Positions 40,036-48,401 of a stretch of 64,000 bases of DNA are shown here, one piece after another. Positions within the stretch are counted from its first letter, which is position 1; every line of letters starts with the position of its first letter. The notes under the pieces were generated by a model. That model ran no database searches, was not told the origin of the DNA, and saw only the letters and a program-made list of their open reading frames with translations. The translations under genes and the position numbers were made by a program. Location: NCBI RefSeq assembly GCF_040546765.1, contig NZ_JBEPOK010000001.1:620001-684000 (forward strand). The letters are read 5' to 3'. This DNA comes from Arthrobacter sp. OAP107. Lineage in GTDB: Bacteria; Actinomycetota; Actinomycetes; Actinomycetales; Micrococcaceae.

Positions 40036-42420
40036 CTACGCCTGCGCGCCCGCCTTGGAATCTTCCGGGGCTGCAGCGTCCCGTGCGTCCTTCAGCAGGA
40101 CATCGATCAGGGTGACTGCCGCATCCTTGTCCAGCGGGTTGTTCTTGTTGCCGCACTTGGGCGACTGGACGCAGGAGGGGCAACCGGATTCACACTCGCA
40201 CGCTTCAATCGCGTCCCTCGTGGCCTTCAGCCACACCTTGGCTTTCTCGAAGCCCCGCTCGGCAAAACCGGCGCCACCAGGATGCCCGTCATACACGAAA
40301 ATCGTCGGCACCCCTGTGTCGGCATGGATTGCGGTTGAAACCCCGCCGATGTCCCAGCGGTCACTCGAAGCGACCAGGGGCAGCAGGCCGATGGCGGCGT
40401 GCTCGGCCGCATGGAGGGCGCCGGGAAACTGCGCTTCGATGAGTCCGGCGCCCGTGAGTGACCGGTTTTCCACCACAAACCACACGGCCTTGGTGAACAG
40501 GTCGCGGGCTCCCAGATCGAGGGGTTCCTCGCCCAGGACTTCATTGGAAATCAGGGCCTTCCGCTGAAAGGAGATCACTTGCGTTGTGACCTTGACGTCG
40601 CCGAAGTGCACGGCCACGTCGCCCCACTGCGCCGTCCGCTGGGTCTCGAGGACCTCGATCTGCGTGACGTCCCGCGCTGTCGTGTAATAGTCGGAGTTGG
40701 CCCGGCGTACCACCACGCAATGATCGTCCTCGTTCAGGTCCTCCACCACGTAGCTGTCACCCTGATGGACGTACACGGCCCCGGTATGGGCCTGGTAGTG
40801 CGTCTGCGGCGAATCCATGGTCCCCAGCAGCGAACCGGTGTCCGCGTCCACTATGCTCACCGGGCCGCCGCCGTCGGCCCGGAGGTTCACCATGGCGGCC
40901 GCGCTCTGCGGGTGGGTCCAGAACCAGCCGGCCGGGCGCCGCCGCAGGTAACCCTGTGCCACCAGCTGCCCGAGGAGTTTCTCTGCAGTTGCGCCGAACA
41001 ACGGCAGCTCCGCCACGCCGATCGGGAGCTCGGCGGCAGCAGCACAGAGGTGCGGGCCCAGGACATAGGGATTGGACGGATCAAAGACTGTGGCCTCGAC
41101 GGACACATCGAAGATGGCTTCGGGATGGTTGACCAGGTAGGTGTCCAGGGGATCGTCGCTGGCCACGAAGGCGGCGATGGCGTCCTGCCCGGCGCGGCCC
41201 GCCCGGCCGATCTGCTGGAAGAGGGAGGCCCTTGTGCCAGGCCAGCCAGCCACCAGCACCGCGTCGAGCCCGGAGATGTCGATGCCCAACTCCAGGGCCG
41301 AAGTGCTGGAAATGCCAAGCAGCTGGCCGGTCCGCAGCGCCCTTTCCAGGGCACGGCGTTCCTCCGGGAGGTACCCGGAACGGTAGGCCGCCACCCGTTG
41401 CGGCAGGCTCGGGTCGACCTCGTCCAGAAGCCGTTTGGTGATGGAGGAGATGGTTTCTGCACCGCGCCTGGATTTGATAAACGCGATGGTCCTGACCCGT
41501 GAGGAGACAAGGTTTGCCAGAAGATCAGCGGTCTCCGCCACCGCCGTCCTGCGCTCCTTGGCCCCGTTCTCGCCGCGGACCTCGGTGAGTGCAGGCTCCC
41601 AGAACGCCACTGTCGTGGATCCGTGGGGCGAAGAGTCTTCCGAGACTCCACGGACCGGGGCGCCAATGAGCCGGCCGAAGGACTTCTCTGGCTCAGAGGC
41701 GGTGGCGGACGCCGCAATGAACACCGGTCCGGGGGAGCTGCCATCGGTCGCGTAGTAGGCACAGATGCGCCGCAGCCGGCGCATCAGGTTGGCCACATGG
41801 GAACCGAAAACGCCGCGGTAGCTGTGTGCCTCGTCCACGATCACGTACCGCAGGCGCCTGAAGAACCCCGCCCACCAGGCATGGTTGGGCAGGATGCCAA
41901 AGTGCAGCATGTCCGGGTTGGCCAGAATGAAGTTCGCGTGGTCGCGGATCCAGCGGCGCGAGGCCTGGTCGGTGTCGCCGTCGTAGGTTTCGGCCCTGAC
42001 AGTTGGGAGGTTCAGGGACCGGATCGCGGCAAGCTGGTCTGCCGCCAGCGCCTTAGTGGGGGAGAGGTAGAGCGTCACGGCGCCGTCGTCGTGGATTTTT
42101 CCGGGGTCGGACAGGACGCGGAGCTCGGACCGGTGTATTGCGTCCAGTGCGGGCAGTTGGTAGGCCAGGGATTTCCCCGAAGCAGTCCCGGTGGCGATCA
42201 CCACGTGATCGCCACCGTGGGCGATGTCCGCCGCCCGGATCTGATGCCGGTACGGCTGGTGGATGCCGAGGTTGCCGTAGGCCGCGACCAGGTCGGGGTG
42301 CGCCCAGTCCGGCCACGGTTCGTGCACGGCGGCTCGCGATGGAATGGTCCGCACATGCCGGAGCTGCTCCGGGTCCGGGCCACGGCCCAGCAACGGAATC
42401 AGCGAGTCATGGGGGTTCAC
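40036..42420 (-). CDS. DEAH-box helicase with DUF1998 domain (helicase/secretion neighbourhood)
   Basis: A 794-residue superfamily 2 helicase. Motif I is ATGTASGKSLAYQLPAL, motif II VDEAHSYRG, motif III SATASEP and motif VI QQIGRAGRAGQDA. The C-terminal DUF1998-type region binds zinc through CECESGCPSCVQ and CGNKNN. The family includes MrfA and Hrq1, which act in DNA crosslink repair; its constant position beside actinobacterial Tad loci is known but unexplained. Start ATG at 42420; stop convergent with the last tad gene, 28 bp apart. Confidence 0.92.
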   Translation of the reverse strand: MNPHDSLIPLLGRGPDPEQLRHVRTIPSRAAVHEPWPDWAHPDLVAAYGNLGIHQPYRHQIRAADIAHGGDHVVIATGTASGKSLAYQLPALDAIHRSELRVLSDPGKIHDDGAVTLYLSPTKALAADQLAAIRSLNLPTVRAETYDGDTDQASRRWIRDHANFILANPDMLHFGILPNHAWWAGFFRRLRYVIVDEAHSYRGVFGSHVANLMRRLRRICAYYATDGSSPGPVFIAASATASEPEKSFGRLIGAPVRGVSEDSSPHGSTTVAFWEPALTEVRGENGAKERRTAVAETADLLANLVSSRVRTIAFIKSRRGAETISSITKRLLDEVDPSLPQRVAAYRSGYLPEERRALERALRTGQLLGISSTSALELGIDISGLDAVLVAGWPGTRASLFQQIGRAGRAGQDAIAAFVASDDPLDTYLVNHPEAIFDVSVEATVFDPSNPYVLGPHLCAAAAELPIGVAELPLFGATAEKLLGQLVAQGYLRRRPAGWFWTHPQSAAAMVNLRADGGGPVSIVDADTGSLLGTMDSPQTHYQAHTGAVYVHQGDSYVVEDLNEDDHCVVVRRANSDYYTTARDVTQIEVLETQRTAQWGDVAVHFGDVKVTTQVISFQRKALISNEVLGEEPLDLGARDLFTKAVWFVVENRSLTGAGLIEAQFPGALHAAEHAAIGLLPLVASSDRWDIGGVSTAIHADTGVPTIFVYDGHPGGAGFAERGFEKAKVWLKATRDAIEACECESGCPSCVQSPKCGNKNNPLDKDAAVTLIDVLLKDARDAAAPEDSKAGAQA

Positions 42421-42487
42421 CCCAACATTCTTTCATCCAGGCAAAAATCCCCGAGACAAAACCAAAGAGGGCGCGTGCGGGAACGGA

Positions 42488-43207
42488 TCAGACCACGGAG
42501 AGGTCGGAGCCCTCATCGGAGGCCGAGAGCATCAGCACATGGCACACCGAGGACCAGCCCAGATGCGAATACAGCTTCTGTCCGTCCAGGGACGCCAGCA
42601 GGAGTCCGTCCTCCACATCATGGGAGAACGCCTGCGCCGCCAGTGCCTTCATGATGAAGCTGCCCAGGCCCCGGCGCTGGAAAGAGGGTTCGGTGACTAT
42701 CTTGTCGAACACAGCGGTGCCGTTGATGACTACCACGCGGCCGCTCACCGCAAGGGCGTCGCCCGAGCGCACTTCGGCGAAGTGGACACCGTTGGACTCC
42801 CACGTTCTCAGGGCCAGGTCGTCGTCCGAGAGCCACGGGTCCTCGGAGTCCTGGGTTTCCATGTCCACCACCATCATGGTCTGGGACGCTGAGGTGGCGT
42901 TGAGGTTGTGTTGCTCAGCCAGGAGCTTGTAGCGCCCCACATCGTTGGTCAGGATGGTCAGGACCCGCTTGGGGGCCTCTGCCGTCTTTGCGGCCAGGTC
43001 CGCGAACTCGGCGTCCGTGGGGTCAGAAGCGAAGTACTCCCAGTCCCCGGTCGTGTCCGCACGCAAGGCGGCGGGGAACCGTCCCTCGGTGCGCGTCTCG
43101 TAGCCCCGGCAAGCAGCCCAACCGGCTACCCAGACTTCAAGCAGATGAGTGATGTCTCCAACCATGGCTTCTGGCGTCATGTGATGAGAGTATTCCAGCG
43201 CTGTCAT
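42488..43207 (-). CDS. GNAT-family N-acetyltransferase
   Basis: A 239-residue protein with a C-terminal GNAT fold. SGRVVVINGTAVFDKIVTEP is followed by QRRGLGSFIMKALAAQA (acetyl-CoA pyrophosphate loop Q-R-R-G-L-G) and LYSHLGWSSVCH. The N-terminal half is not recognised. The start may be ATG 43207 or TTG two codons earlier; neither has a ribosome-binding site. The ATG lies inside an inverted repeat (43205-43236). Substrate unknown. Confidence 0.82.
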   Translation of the reverse strand: MTALEYSHHMTPEAMVGDITHLLEVWVAGWAACRGYETRTEGRFPAALRADTTGDWEYFASDPTDAEFADLAAKTAEAPKRVLTILTNDVGRYKLLAEQHNLNATSASQTMMVVDMETQDSEDPWLSDDDLALRTWESNGVHFAEVRSGDALAVSGRVVVINGTAVFDKIVTEPSFQRRGLGSFIMKALAAQAFSHDVEDGLLLASLDGQKLYSHLGWSSVCHVLMLSASDEGSDLSVV

Positions 43208-43236
43208 AAGCAACAGGGCTTTGGCGCTTGCTTATG
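43205..43236. repeat. Inverted repeat CATAAGCAA...TTGCTTATG between GNAT and trhO genes
   Basis: Two perfect 9-bp arms are separated by 14 bp. The left arm includes the presumed GNAT start codon. TTGCTTAT is unusually AT-rich for this genome, suggesting an operator or an RNA hairpin. Its TAAGCA/TGCTTA core recurs in the ArsR-side palindrome at 48299-48315. Confidence 0.5.
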
Positions 43237-43291
43237 CAATTGTGATAGGAGGCTCTTGCCCGGGCCGAATCCGTCCCCGGCGGCCACCAAG

Positions 43292-43297
43292 TACCCT
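43292..43297 (+). promoter_or_regulatory. -10 box TACCCT for leaderless trhO
   Basis: TACCCT fits TANNNT and ends 7 nt before GTG at 43305. No Shine-Dalgarno sequence is present. Confidence 0.45.
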
Positions 43298-43304
43298 TAA
43301 ATAC

Positions 43305-44201
43305 GTGGCTTTGAACCGAATCGTACTCTTTTATGGCTTTACCCCCATCGCAGACCCGGACGCTGTTCGGCTCTGGCAGCGTGCCCTGTGCGAAAAGCTC
43401 GGCCTGACCGGACGGATCCTCATCTCCAAGGACGGCATCAACGCCACCGTCGGCGGGGAGATCGGGGCCGTCAAGCAGTACGTGAAAACCACCCGTGAAT
43501 ACAAGGGCTTCCACGGCATCGACGTCAAGTGGTCCGACGGCGGGGCGGAGGACTTCCCCCGTCTGAGCGTCAAGGTGCGCGACGAGATCGTGTCCTTCGG
43601 AGCGCCCGGCGAGCTGAAGGTGGACGAGAACGGCGTCGTGGGAGGCGGGACGCATCTGTTGCCCGAGGAACTCCACGAACTCGTCGATGTGAAGAAGGCC
43701 AGCGGCCAGGACGTCGTGTTCTTCGACGGGCGCAACGCGTTCGAGGCACAGATCGGCAAGTTCAAGGACGCCATCGTCCCTGACGTCGCAACCACCCATG
43801 ACTTCATCACCGAACTCGACTCCGGCAAATACGACCACCTCAAGGACCAGCCGGTCGTCACCTACTGCACCGGAGGCATCCGCTGCGAGGTGCTGTCCAG
43901 CCTCATGGTGAACCGCGGGTTCAAAGAGGTGTACCAGCTGGACGGCGGCATCGTGCGCTACGGCGAAAAATTCAAGGATCAGGGCCTCTGGGAAGGCTCC
44001 CTCTACGTCTTCGACAAGCGCATGCACCTCGAATTCAGTGGGGACGCCAAGACCATCGGCGAGTGCGTCCGGTGCCAGGCGCCCACGAGCAAGTTCGAGA
44101 ACTGCTCGAATCCCAGCTGCCGCACACTCACCCTTTACTGCGCCGGGTGCGCCGCCAACCCGGAGACCCTGCGCTGCCCGGACGGCTGCGCCGCCGCCTA
44201 A
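43305..44201 (+). CDS. trhO: tRNA uridine(34) hydroxylase, rhodanese-like (TrhO/UPF0176)
   Basis: A 298-residue protein starting VALNRIVLFYGFTPI. It has an N-terminal UPF0176 domain (LTGRILISKDGINATVGG), a rhodanese domain with catalytic Cys in VTYCTGGIRCE, and a C-terminal Cys-rich zinc-like region (CVRCQAP, CSNPSC, YCAGCAAN, CPDGC). TrhO converts U34 to ho5U in several tRNAs, a prerequisite for mo5U/cmo5U-type modification. The GTG start is chosen because the family begins just there and a -10 box fits; an earlier in-frame ATG at 43221 lacks support. Confidence 0.9.
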   Translation: MALNRIVLFYGFTPIADPDAVRLWQRALCEKLGLTGRILISKDGINATVGGEIGAVKQYVKTTREYKGFHGIDVKWSDGGAEDFPRLSVKVRDEIVSFGAPGELKVDENGVVGGGTHLLPEELHELVDVKKASGQDVVFFDGRNAFEAQIGKFKDAIVPDVATTHDFITELDSGKYDHLKDQPVVTYCTGGIRCEVLSSLMVNRGFKEVYQLDGGIVRYGEKFKDQGLWEGSLYVFDKRMHLEFSGDAKTIGECVRCQAPTSKFENCSNPSCRTLTLYCAGCAANPETLRCPDGCAAA

Positions 44202-44300
44202 GCTGGACTGCAGCGCCGCCGCATGAGTTGTACGGCGACGCCGCCGCCTGCGGGCGCACCTGACAGTAGTCCCGGCTGCGGACGCGTGTGAGCTCCAGCC

Positions 44301-44864
44301 TCAGATCCGGCTGATGCGGTAGGCGAAGTTGGCGTCCGAGCGCGCCTCCACCGTCACCCGAAGCACGGAGTCCTCGGACAGGTGCACCACATTGACTCGC
44401 GATGTGCCGCACCGGAGGCTCAGGTCCACCAGGGCGAACTCCGCGTCGCGGATGGTGAAAGAAACCCGCCGCTCGCTCCGGCACGCGAGGGTGAGGGAGT
44501 ACGTGCCGCCCGGCAGCTGCTTGGTGGATTCGGTCTTGCTGCGGCCCCTGGCGACGCTCCCGTAGCTAGTGTGGAACACCTGTCCCTCGGCGTCGGGCAG
44601 GACTTCCTTCGCCCATTCGGTGAGTTCCTGACCCGAGACGGGCTCGTCCTCCAGCGGATCACGCGGAAGCACCGGATCCGTCACCACGGGGGCTGCATCC
44701 GGAAGTTCGCCCCGGCCGTCGTCGTAGCTGTATTCACAGCCGCCCAGGAAGGCCGCCACCAGAACAAAGAAAAGCACGACGGCGGCTGCCGGCGCCCGCA
44801 GCCAACGCTTGCGTTGCACCCGCCCCAGGAAACGATGCGCGGAGGCCATCCGTACCGCGGGCAT
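44301..44864 (-). CDS. Putative lipoprotein of unknown function
   Basis: A 187-residue protein. A basic leader (QRKRWLRAP) and hydrophobic segment ending FLGGCEYS form a lipoprotein signal with Cys as the lipid anchor. The mature domain has beta character and two further cysteines (LACRSE, LRCGTS). It resembles the product of the next minus-strand gene in layout (lipobox, TY/DYTLT core, paired Cys, final AY segment), so both may be paralogues. No function is recognised. Confidence 0.7.
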   Translation of the reverse strand: MPAVRMASAHRFLGRVQRKRWLRAPAAAVVLFFVLVAAFLGGCEYSYDDGRGELPDAAPVVTDPVLPRDPLEDEPVSGQELTEWAKEVLPDAEGQVFHTSYGSVARGRSKTESTKQLPGGTYSLTLACRSERRVSFTIRDAEFALVDLSLRCGTSRVNVVHLSEDSVLRVTVEARSDANFAYRISRI

Positions 44865-44986
44865 ACCCCGACTTTAGGCCTCCCGGAGGCGCCGGTACAG
44901 ATGGGAATCCACCGGACGAAAAAATTCTCCCGGGCCGTCCCCGATCTGCGGGATCCGTACGGCTCCGTCGCCAGACCTGTACCGGA

Positions 44987-45430
44987 TTACCGCGCAGGAA
45001 TCAGGTGGTAGGCGTACAGCAGCGGTGCGTCCACGCTGGAGGCGCTGATCTCCATCCGCCCCGTCTTCGGCACAGTGATTCTCGCGGTTTCCCGGCTGCC
45101 GTTGCAGGCTGCCCCGGCTTCCGTCAGTTCCTTGCCGGCCAGCGTCACGGCGAAGAACGCCTTGCCGCCGCCGTCGCACGTGATGGTCAGCGTGTAGTCA
45201 CCGGCCGGAACGCTGGCCGCCTCCTGGACGATCCTGTTCCGGTTGAGGATCTTGCCGGAATCCTCCAGCACTGCCTGGCTGTCGGAGGGCAGGGCGGTGG
45301 CCCGCCACCGCGGAACATCGGCGTTTTCGACGGACACCACGGGGGAGCACGCAGTAGTGGCAAGCAGGATGGCGGCGGATGCGGCCGCCCCGCCCAGGGC
45401 ACGGGAAAACAGGGGTGAGCGTTCAGGCAT
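44987..45430 (-). CDS. Putative lipoprotein, paralogue of the neighbouring gene
   Basis: A 147-residue protein with signal and lipobox LLATTACSPVV. The core PAGDYTLTITCDGGGKAFFAV resembles PGGTYSLTLACRSERRVSFTI of the 44301-44864 product, and both end in FAY/YAY plus a few residues. The two genes are tandem on the minus strand, 122 bp apart. The start ATG at 45430 is chosen over an upstream in-frame ATG because the signal peptide begins there. Function unknown. Confidence 0.7.
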   Translation of the reverse strand: MPERSPLFSRALGGAAASAAILLATTACSPVVSVENADVPRWRATALPSDSQAVLEDSGKILNRNRIVQEAASVPAGDYTLTITCDGGGKAFFAVTLAGKELTEAGAACNGSRETARITVPKTGRMEISASSVDAPLLYAYHLIPAR

Positions 45431-45440
45431 GACTTCAAAC

Positions 45441-46049
45441 TTACCCGTTGGAGCTGCCCTCGGATTCCTTTCGCCTCCTCCCGCTTCGCCGCGCGGCCAC
45501 AAAAGAGACAAGTCTGTCTGCCTCGACCAGTACTTTGGCCATACCCGCGGAGTCCGCCAGAATTCGTTCGTCCCGGGACTCCAAGGTCACGGGGATGACA
45601 CTTGCCCGCTCCGCGGTGCGCGGCGGAACGGCGGTTTCCCGATGTGGCGGTTGCGGTTCCACAGCTTCCCGATCCGGGGCCTCATGATTCGAAAGGTGTT
45701 TCTCCACGTCCTCCCGCCGGGCGCTTTCCTCGGACAGGGTCAGGGCATCGATCTTGGCGCCGCCGATCTTGTCCAGCAACTCGTAGTCCTCCTCGGTGCA
45801 CAGATCGCTGGCCGCAAGGTGCTTCAGTGCCACCAGGCCAACGACGGCCCTGCTGAAGTCGCGGTCCATGGCAAGGTCGATGGCCCACTGCGTCCGTTTC
45901 CACCATTGGTCCCGCCGGTCAGCCACGCGCCGCTGGGCGAGCGTGCGCCACGCGATCCAGGCAGCAATGACGGCGGCCAGCAGCGGTGCGAATGCCACCG
46001 CGTACCGCAGCCAATCAGGATCGGCCGCCACTGCCTGGGTTCCGAGCAT
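45441..46049 (-). CDS. Single-pass membrane protein of unknown function
   Basis: A 202-residue protein with one N-terminal transmembrane segment (WLRYAVAFAPLLAAVIAAWIAW, about 13-34) and a charged cytoplasmic part including ADRRDQWWKRTQWAIDLAMD. The C-terminus is rich in Pro, Glu and Arg. It ends 10 bp before the next lipoprotein gene, so the three small minus-strand genes may be co-transcribed. Confidence 0.65.
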   Translation of the reverse strand: MLGTQAVAADPDWLRYAVAFAPLLAAVIAAWIAWRTLAQRRVADRRDQWWKRTQWAIDLAMDRDFSRAVVGLVALKHLAASDLCTEEDYELLDKIGGAKIDALTLSEESARREDVEKHLSNHEAPDREAVEPQPPHRETAVPPRTAERASVIPVTLESRDERILADSAGMAKVLVEADRLVSFVAARRSGRRRKESEGSSNG

Positions 46050-46175
46050 GGCCCCACTGTAGCTTCAGCCGCCGACAATATTCAGGCACCACAGCCACAG
46101 GTCCCCGGCCTGAGGCGCCCCAAAGGATCACGGCCGGCGCGCGGTCACGACCGGCACGCAGGCCTGGCCGGGAAA

Positions 46176-46181
46176 TAGACT
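46176..46181 (+). promoter_or_regulatory. -10 box TAGACT for a leaderless methyltransferase gene
   Basis: TAGACT fits TANNNT and ends 6 nt before the GTG at 46188; no ribosome-binding site is seen. Confidence 0.45.
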
Positions 46182-46187
46182 TGGCCG

Positions 46188-47804
46188 GTGACCGAACCAA
46201 CGCACTTCACCGCCGGCAACACTCCCGACGCACCGCGCAGCGACCTGCCCGACCTCCTGAAGGCGCTGGCCGCGGACCTCCGCGAGGTGGGCTACACCCT
46301 GACGGGCGTGGCGGACATGCTGGGGGAGCCGGCGTATGCGGCCCTCAACCGTGACCAGCTCATCCCGGCACTGATCGCGACGGAACCAGCAGCCGCCGGC
46401 GAGCCGCGCACCACGGCTCTGGCCGCCGTCGTGCGTTTATGGCTTCTGGCCGTTCCGCAGGAAGCTGCGGTGCTCGACGGCGCGCTGCCGCGGACCCGCG
46501 CCGAAGGCCTCGTTGCGCTGGGGCTGGCGAAAATCACGGGGACCGGGGTAGCCGCCGAAGCGGACCTGCGCCCCTACGGCTGGGACTCCGGCGACGGCGC
46601 CGTCGAAATCTGGGTGGCAAGCGACCTCGCCGCACACCAGCGGCCCGGCGTCCTCAGGCACGACCACGTCCTGGGCATCGGCCAGGCCTCCACCACCCTG
46701 GTCCAGTCCACCATCCGCCGGCCCGCCGGAAGGGCGCTGGATCTGGGCACCGGCTGCGGCATCCAGAGCTTCCACCTGCTGCAGCACAGCGGGCACGTCA
46801 CCGCCACGGACATTTCCGAGCGCGCCCTCGCCTTCACGCGCTTCAACCTCCTGCTCAATGCCGAAGCACTGGACATCGATCCGGCGCAGCCGGACGAGCG
46901 GGTGAGCCTGCGCCTCGGATCGCTCCTCGAGCCCGTTGCCGGCGAGGCGTTCGACCTCGTCGTGTCCAATCCGCCCTTTGTCATCACGCCCCGCACGGCG
47001 GGCGAGGCCGCGGCCGACCAGTTCACCTACCGCGACGGAGGCCTGCCGGGAGACGAGATCGTCGCGTCGCTCATCCGCTCCCTGCCTGATGTGCTCGCTC
47101 CGGGCGGAACGGCCCAGCTTTTGGGCAACTGGGAGATCCCGGAAGGCTCTGCATGGGATGAGCGGCCGCGAGGTTGGGCCGGTCCGGACACGGACGCGTG
47201 GTTCATCCAGCGCGAACAGGTGGGGCCGGAGCAGTACGCCGAGACCTGGCTGCAGGATGCCTCCGAAGCCCGGGACCGCCGGCACTACCAGGAGGCCTAC
47301 GCCGCGTATCTGGCGGACTTCGCCTCACGGAATGTCGCCGGGATCGGCTTCGGGATGATCTTCCTGCGCCGGCCTGCCGGTGCGCGGCGGATCCATCGCT
47401 TCGAGGAGATTACCTACCCGATTGAACAACCCGTCGGGCCGCACCTGGGGGCAGCGGTCGAAAGGGCTGACTGGCTGGCGGACCACGACGTCGCGGCGGC
47501 CCACCTGCTCGTGGCCGAAGACGTCACCGAGGAGCGCCACCAGCGCCCCGGCGCCGAACACCCTGGCGTCATCCTGCTGCGCCAGGGAGCCGGGCTCCGC
47601 CGCACCAACCTGCTCAGCACCGAACTGGCGGGCTTTGTCTCAACGTGCGACGGCGACCTGACCGCCGGACAGATCATCGGTGCCCTTGAGGCGCTGCTGG
47701 GCGGGACGGAGGAGTTCGACGGCGACGCCTTCCGGACCGGTCTGCTCACCGAGGTGGCCAACCTGGTCCGGGACGGATTCCTGCTCCCCGCAGACCCCGG
47801 CTGA
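46188..47804 (+). CDS. HemK-like SAM-dependent methyltransferase with extra domains
   Basis: A 538-residue protein. The N-terminal ~150 residues are a helical domain found fused to these enzymes in actinobacteria. The central class I methyltransferase has ALDLGTGCGIQSFHLL (SAM site), TATDISERALAFTRFN and FDLVVSNPPFVITPR; the NPPF motif marks N5-glutamine or exocyclic-amine methylation as in PrmC and RlmG. The C-terminal region (HRFEEITYPIEQPVGPHLG onward) is family-specific. Substrate unknown. GTG start favoured by the -10 box. Confidence 0.85.
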   Translation: MTEPTHFTAGNTPDAPRSDLPDLLKALAADLREVGYTLTGVADMLGEPAYAALNRDQLIPALIATEPAAAGEPRTTALAAVVRLWLLAVPQEAAVLDGALPRTRAEGLVALGLAKITGTGVAAEADLRPYGWDSGDGAVEIWVASDLAAHQRPGVLRHDHVLGIGQASTTLVQSTIRRPAGRALDLGTGCGIQSFHLLQHSGHVTATDISERALAFTRFNLLLNAEALDIDPAQPDERVSLRLGSLLEPVAGEAFDLVVSNPPFVITPRTAGEAAADQFTYRDGGLPGDEIVASLIRSLPDVLAPGGTAQLLGNWEIPEGSAWDERPRGWAGPDTDAWFIQREQVGPEQYAETWLQDASEARDRRHYQEAYAAYLADFASRNVAGIGFGMIFLRRPAGARRIHRFEEITYPIEQPVGPHLGAAVERADWLADHDVAAAHLLVAEDVTEERHQRPGAEHPGVILLRQGAGLRRTNLLSTELAGFVSTCDGDLTAGQIIGALEALLGGTEEFDGDAFRTGLLTEVANLVRDGFLLPADPG

Positions 47805-47817
47805 CAGCGGTCCCACA

Positions 47818-47881
47818 GCGCGAACGGACAGTTGTGGCCCCAAATCCCAGCGGATGAGGGGCCACAAGTGTCCGTTCGCGC
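47818..47881. repeat. Long palindromic element, 24-bp arms (REP-like)
   Basis: Arms 47818-47841 and 47858-47881 are inverted copies with a single mismatch and a 16-nt loop. Each contains CGAACGGACA and TTGTGGCCCC. It lies between convergent genes and has no T-tract, so it is less like a terminator than a repetitive extragenic palindrome. Confidence 0.75.
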
Positions 47882-47901
47882 CGGGGGCGCAGCAGGAGCC
47901 G

Positions 47902-48216
47902 TCAGTTAATCAGCGCGCGGTCCATCCCCGGAGCGGGGACGTCCATGGTGAAGCCGCACATGCAGCGGTAGGTCACGGCGTCGGCTGCACCCACGGCCTT
48001 CACCGAGCGGATCAGGCGCTGGCCGTCCACCCGGATCGCCATTTCCAGGGAGAACTCCTGATCCAGACGCTTCATCGGCCGCCGGCAGTGCTGCGGGGTG
48101 CCCGTTTGCGCCAGGAGGGAGCCGTCGGCGGCTGCGCCGGTCGCCAGGCCTGAGCCGGCCAGTTCATGGGCGGGCAGGGCTGCCGGTGTCAATGCGTCTT
48201 CGTCGAGGGTAATCAT
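47902..48216 (-). CDS. Small protein with a Cys-rich C-terminal half, unknown function
   Basis: A 104-residue protein. Three cysteines and nearby His (QHCRRPM and TYRCMCGFTM) suggest a metal site; the hydrophobic alternation in EFSLEMAIRVDGQRLI suggests a small beta domain. Start 48216 is chosen because AAAGG is six bases before this ATG, while an ATG two codons upstream directly abuts the Shine-Dalgarno sequence. It is divergent from the ArsR gene, with a palindrome between them. Confidence 0.7.
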   Translation of the reverse strand: MITLDEDALTPAALPAHELAGSGLATGAAADGSLLAQTGTPQHCRRPMKRLDQEFSLEMAIRVDGQRLIRSVKAVGAADAVTYRCMCGFTMDVPAPGMDRALIN

Positions 48217-48298
48217 GGTCATCCTTTGGGCTTCTCACGGGGCTGCCAACGCTGGCGGCCCCGCCGCGAACTGCTTGCGGGAGGTCTGTTTACGCATA

Positions 48299-48315
48299 TA
48301 AGCAAAGCATGCTTA
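48299..48315. promoter_or_regulatory. Candidate operator TAAGCA-N5-TGCTTA
   Basis: A 6-bp inverted repeat with 5-bp spacer, including the inner palindrome AAGCATGCTT, in the divergent region between the small Cys protein and the ArsR-type regulator. AT-rich imperfect palindromes of this kind are typical ArsR sites, so autoregulation is likely. Confidence 0.5.
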
Positions 48316-48389
48316 GTATTTCCGGGGCAAGCCGGCCTGTCCGAAACCGTGGTTATCAAGCATTTCTTTCAGAGCCCCGGCGTGCTGCG

Positions 48390-48395
48390 TAAACT
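48390..48395 (+). promoter_or_regulatory. -10 box TAAACT for the leaderless ArsR-type gene
   Basis: TAAACT fits TANNNT and ends 6 nt before the GTG at 48402. The AAGG upstream of that GTG is too close to work as a Shine-Dalgarno sequence, which supports leaderless translation. Confidence 0.5.
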
Positions 48396-48401
48396 GAAGG
48401 A

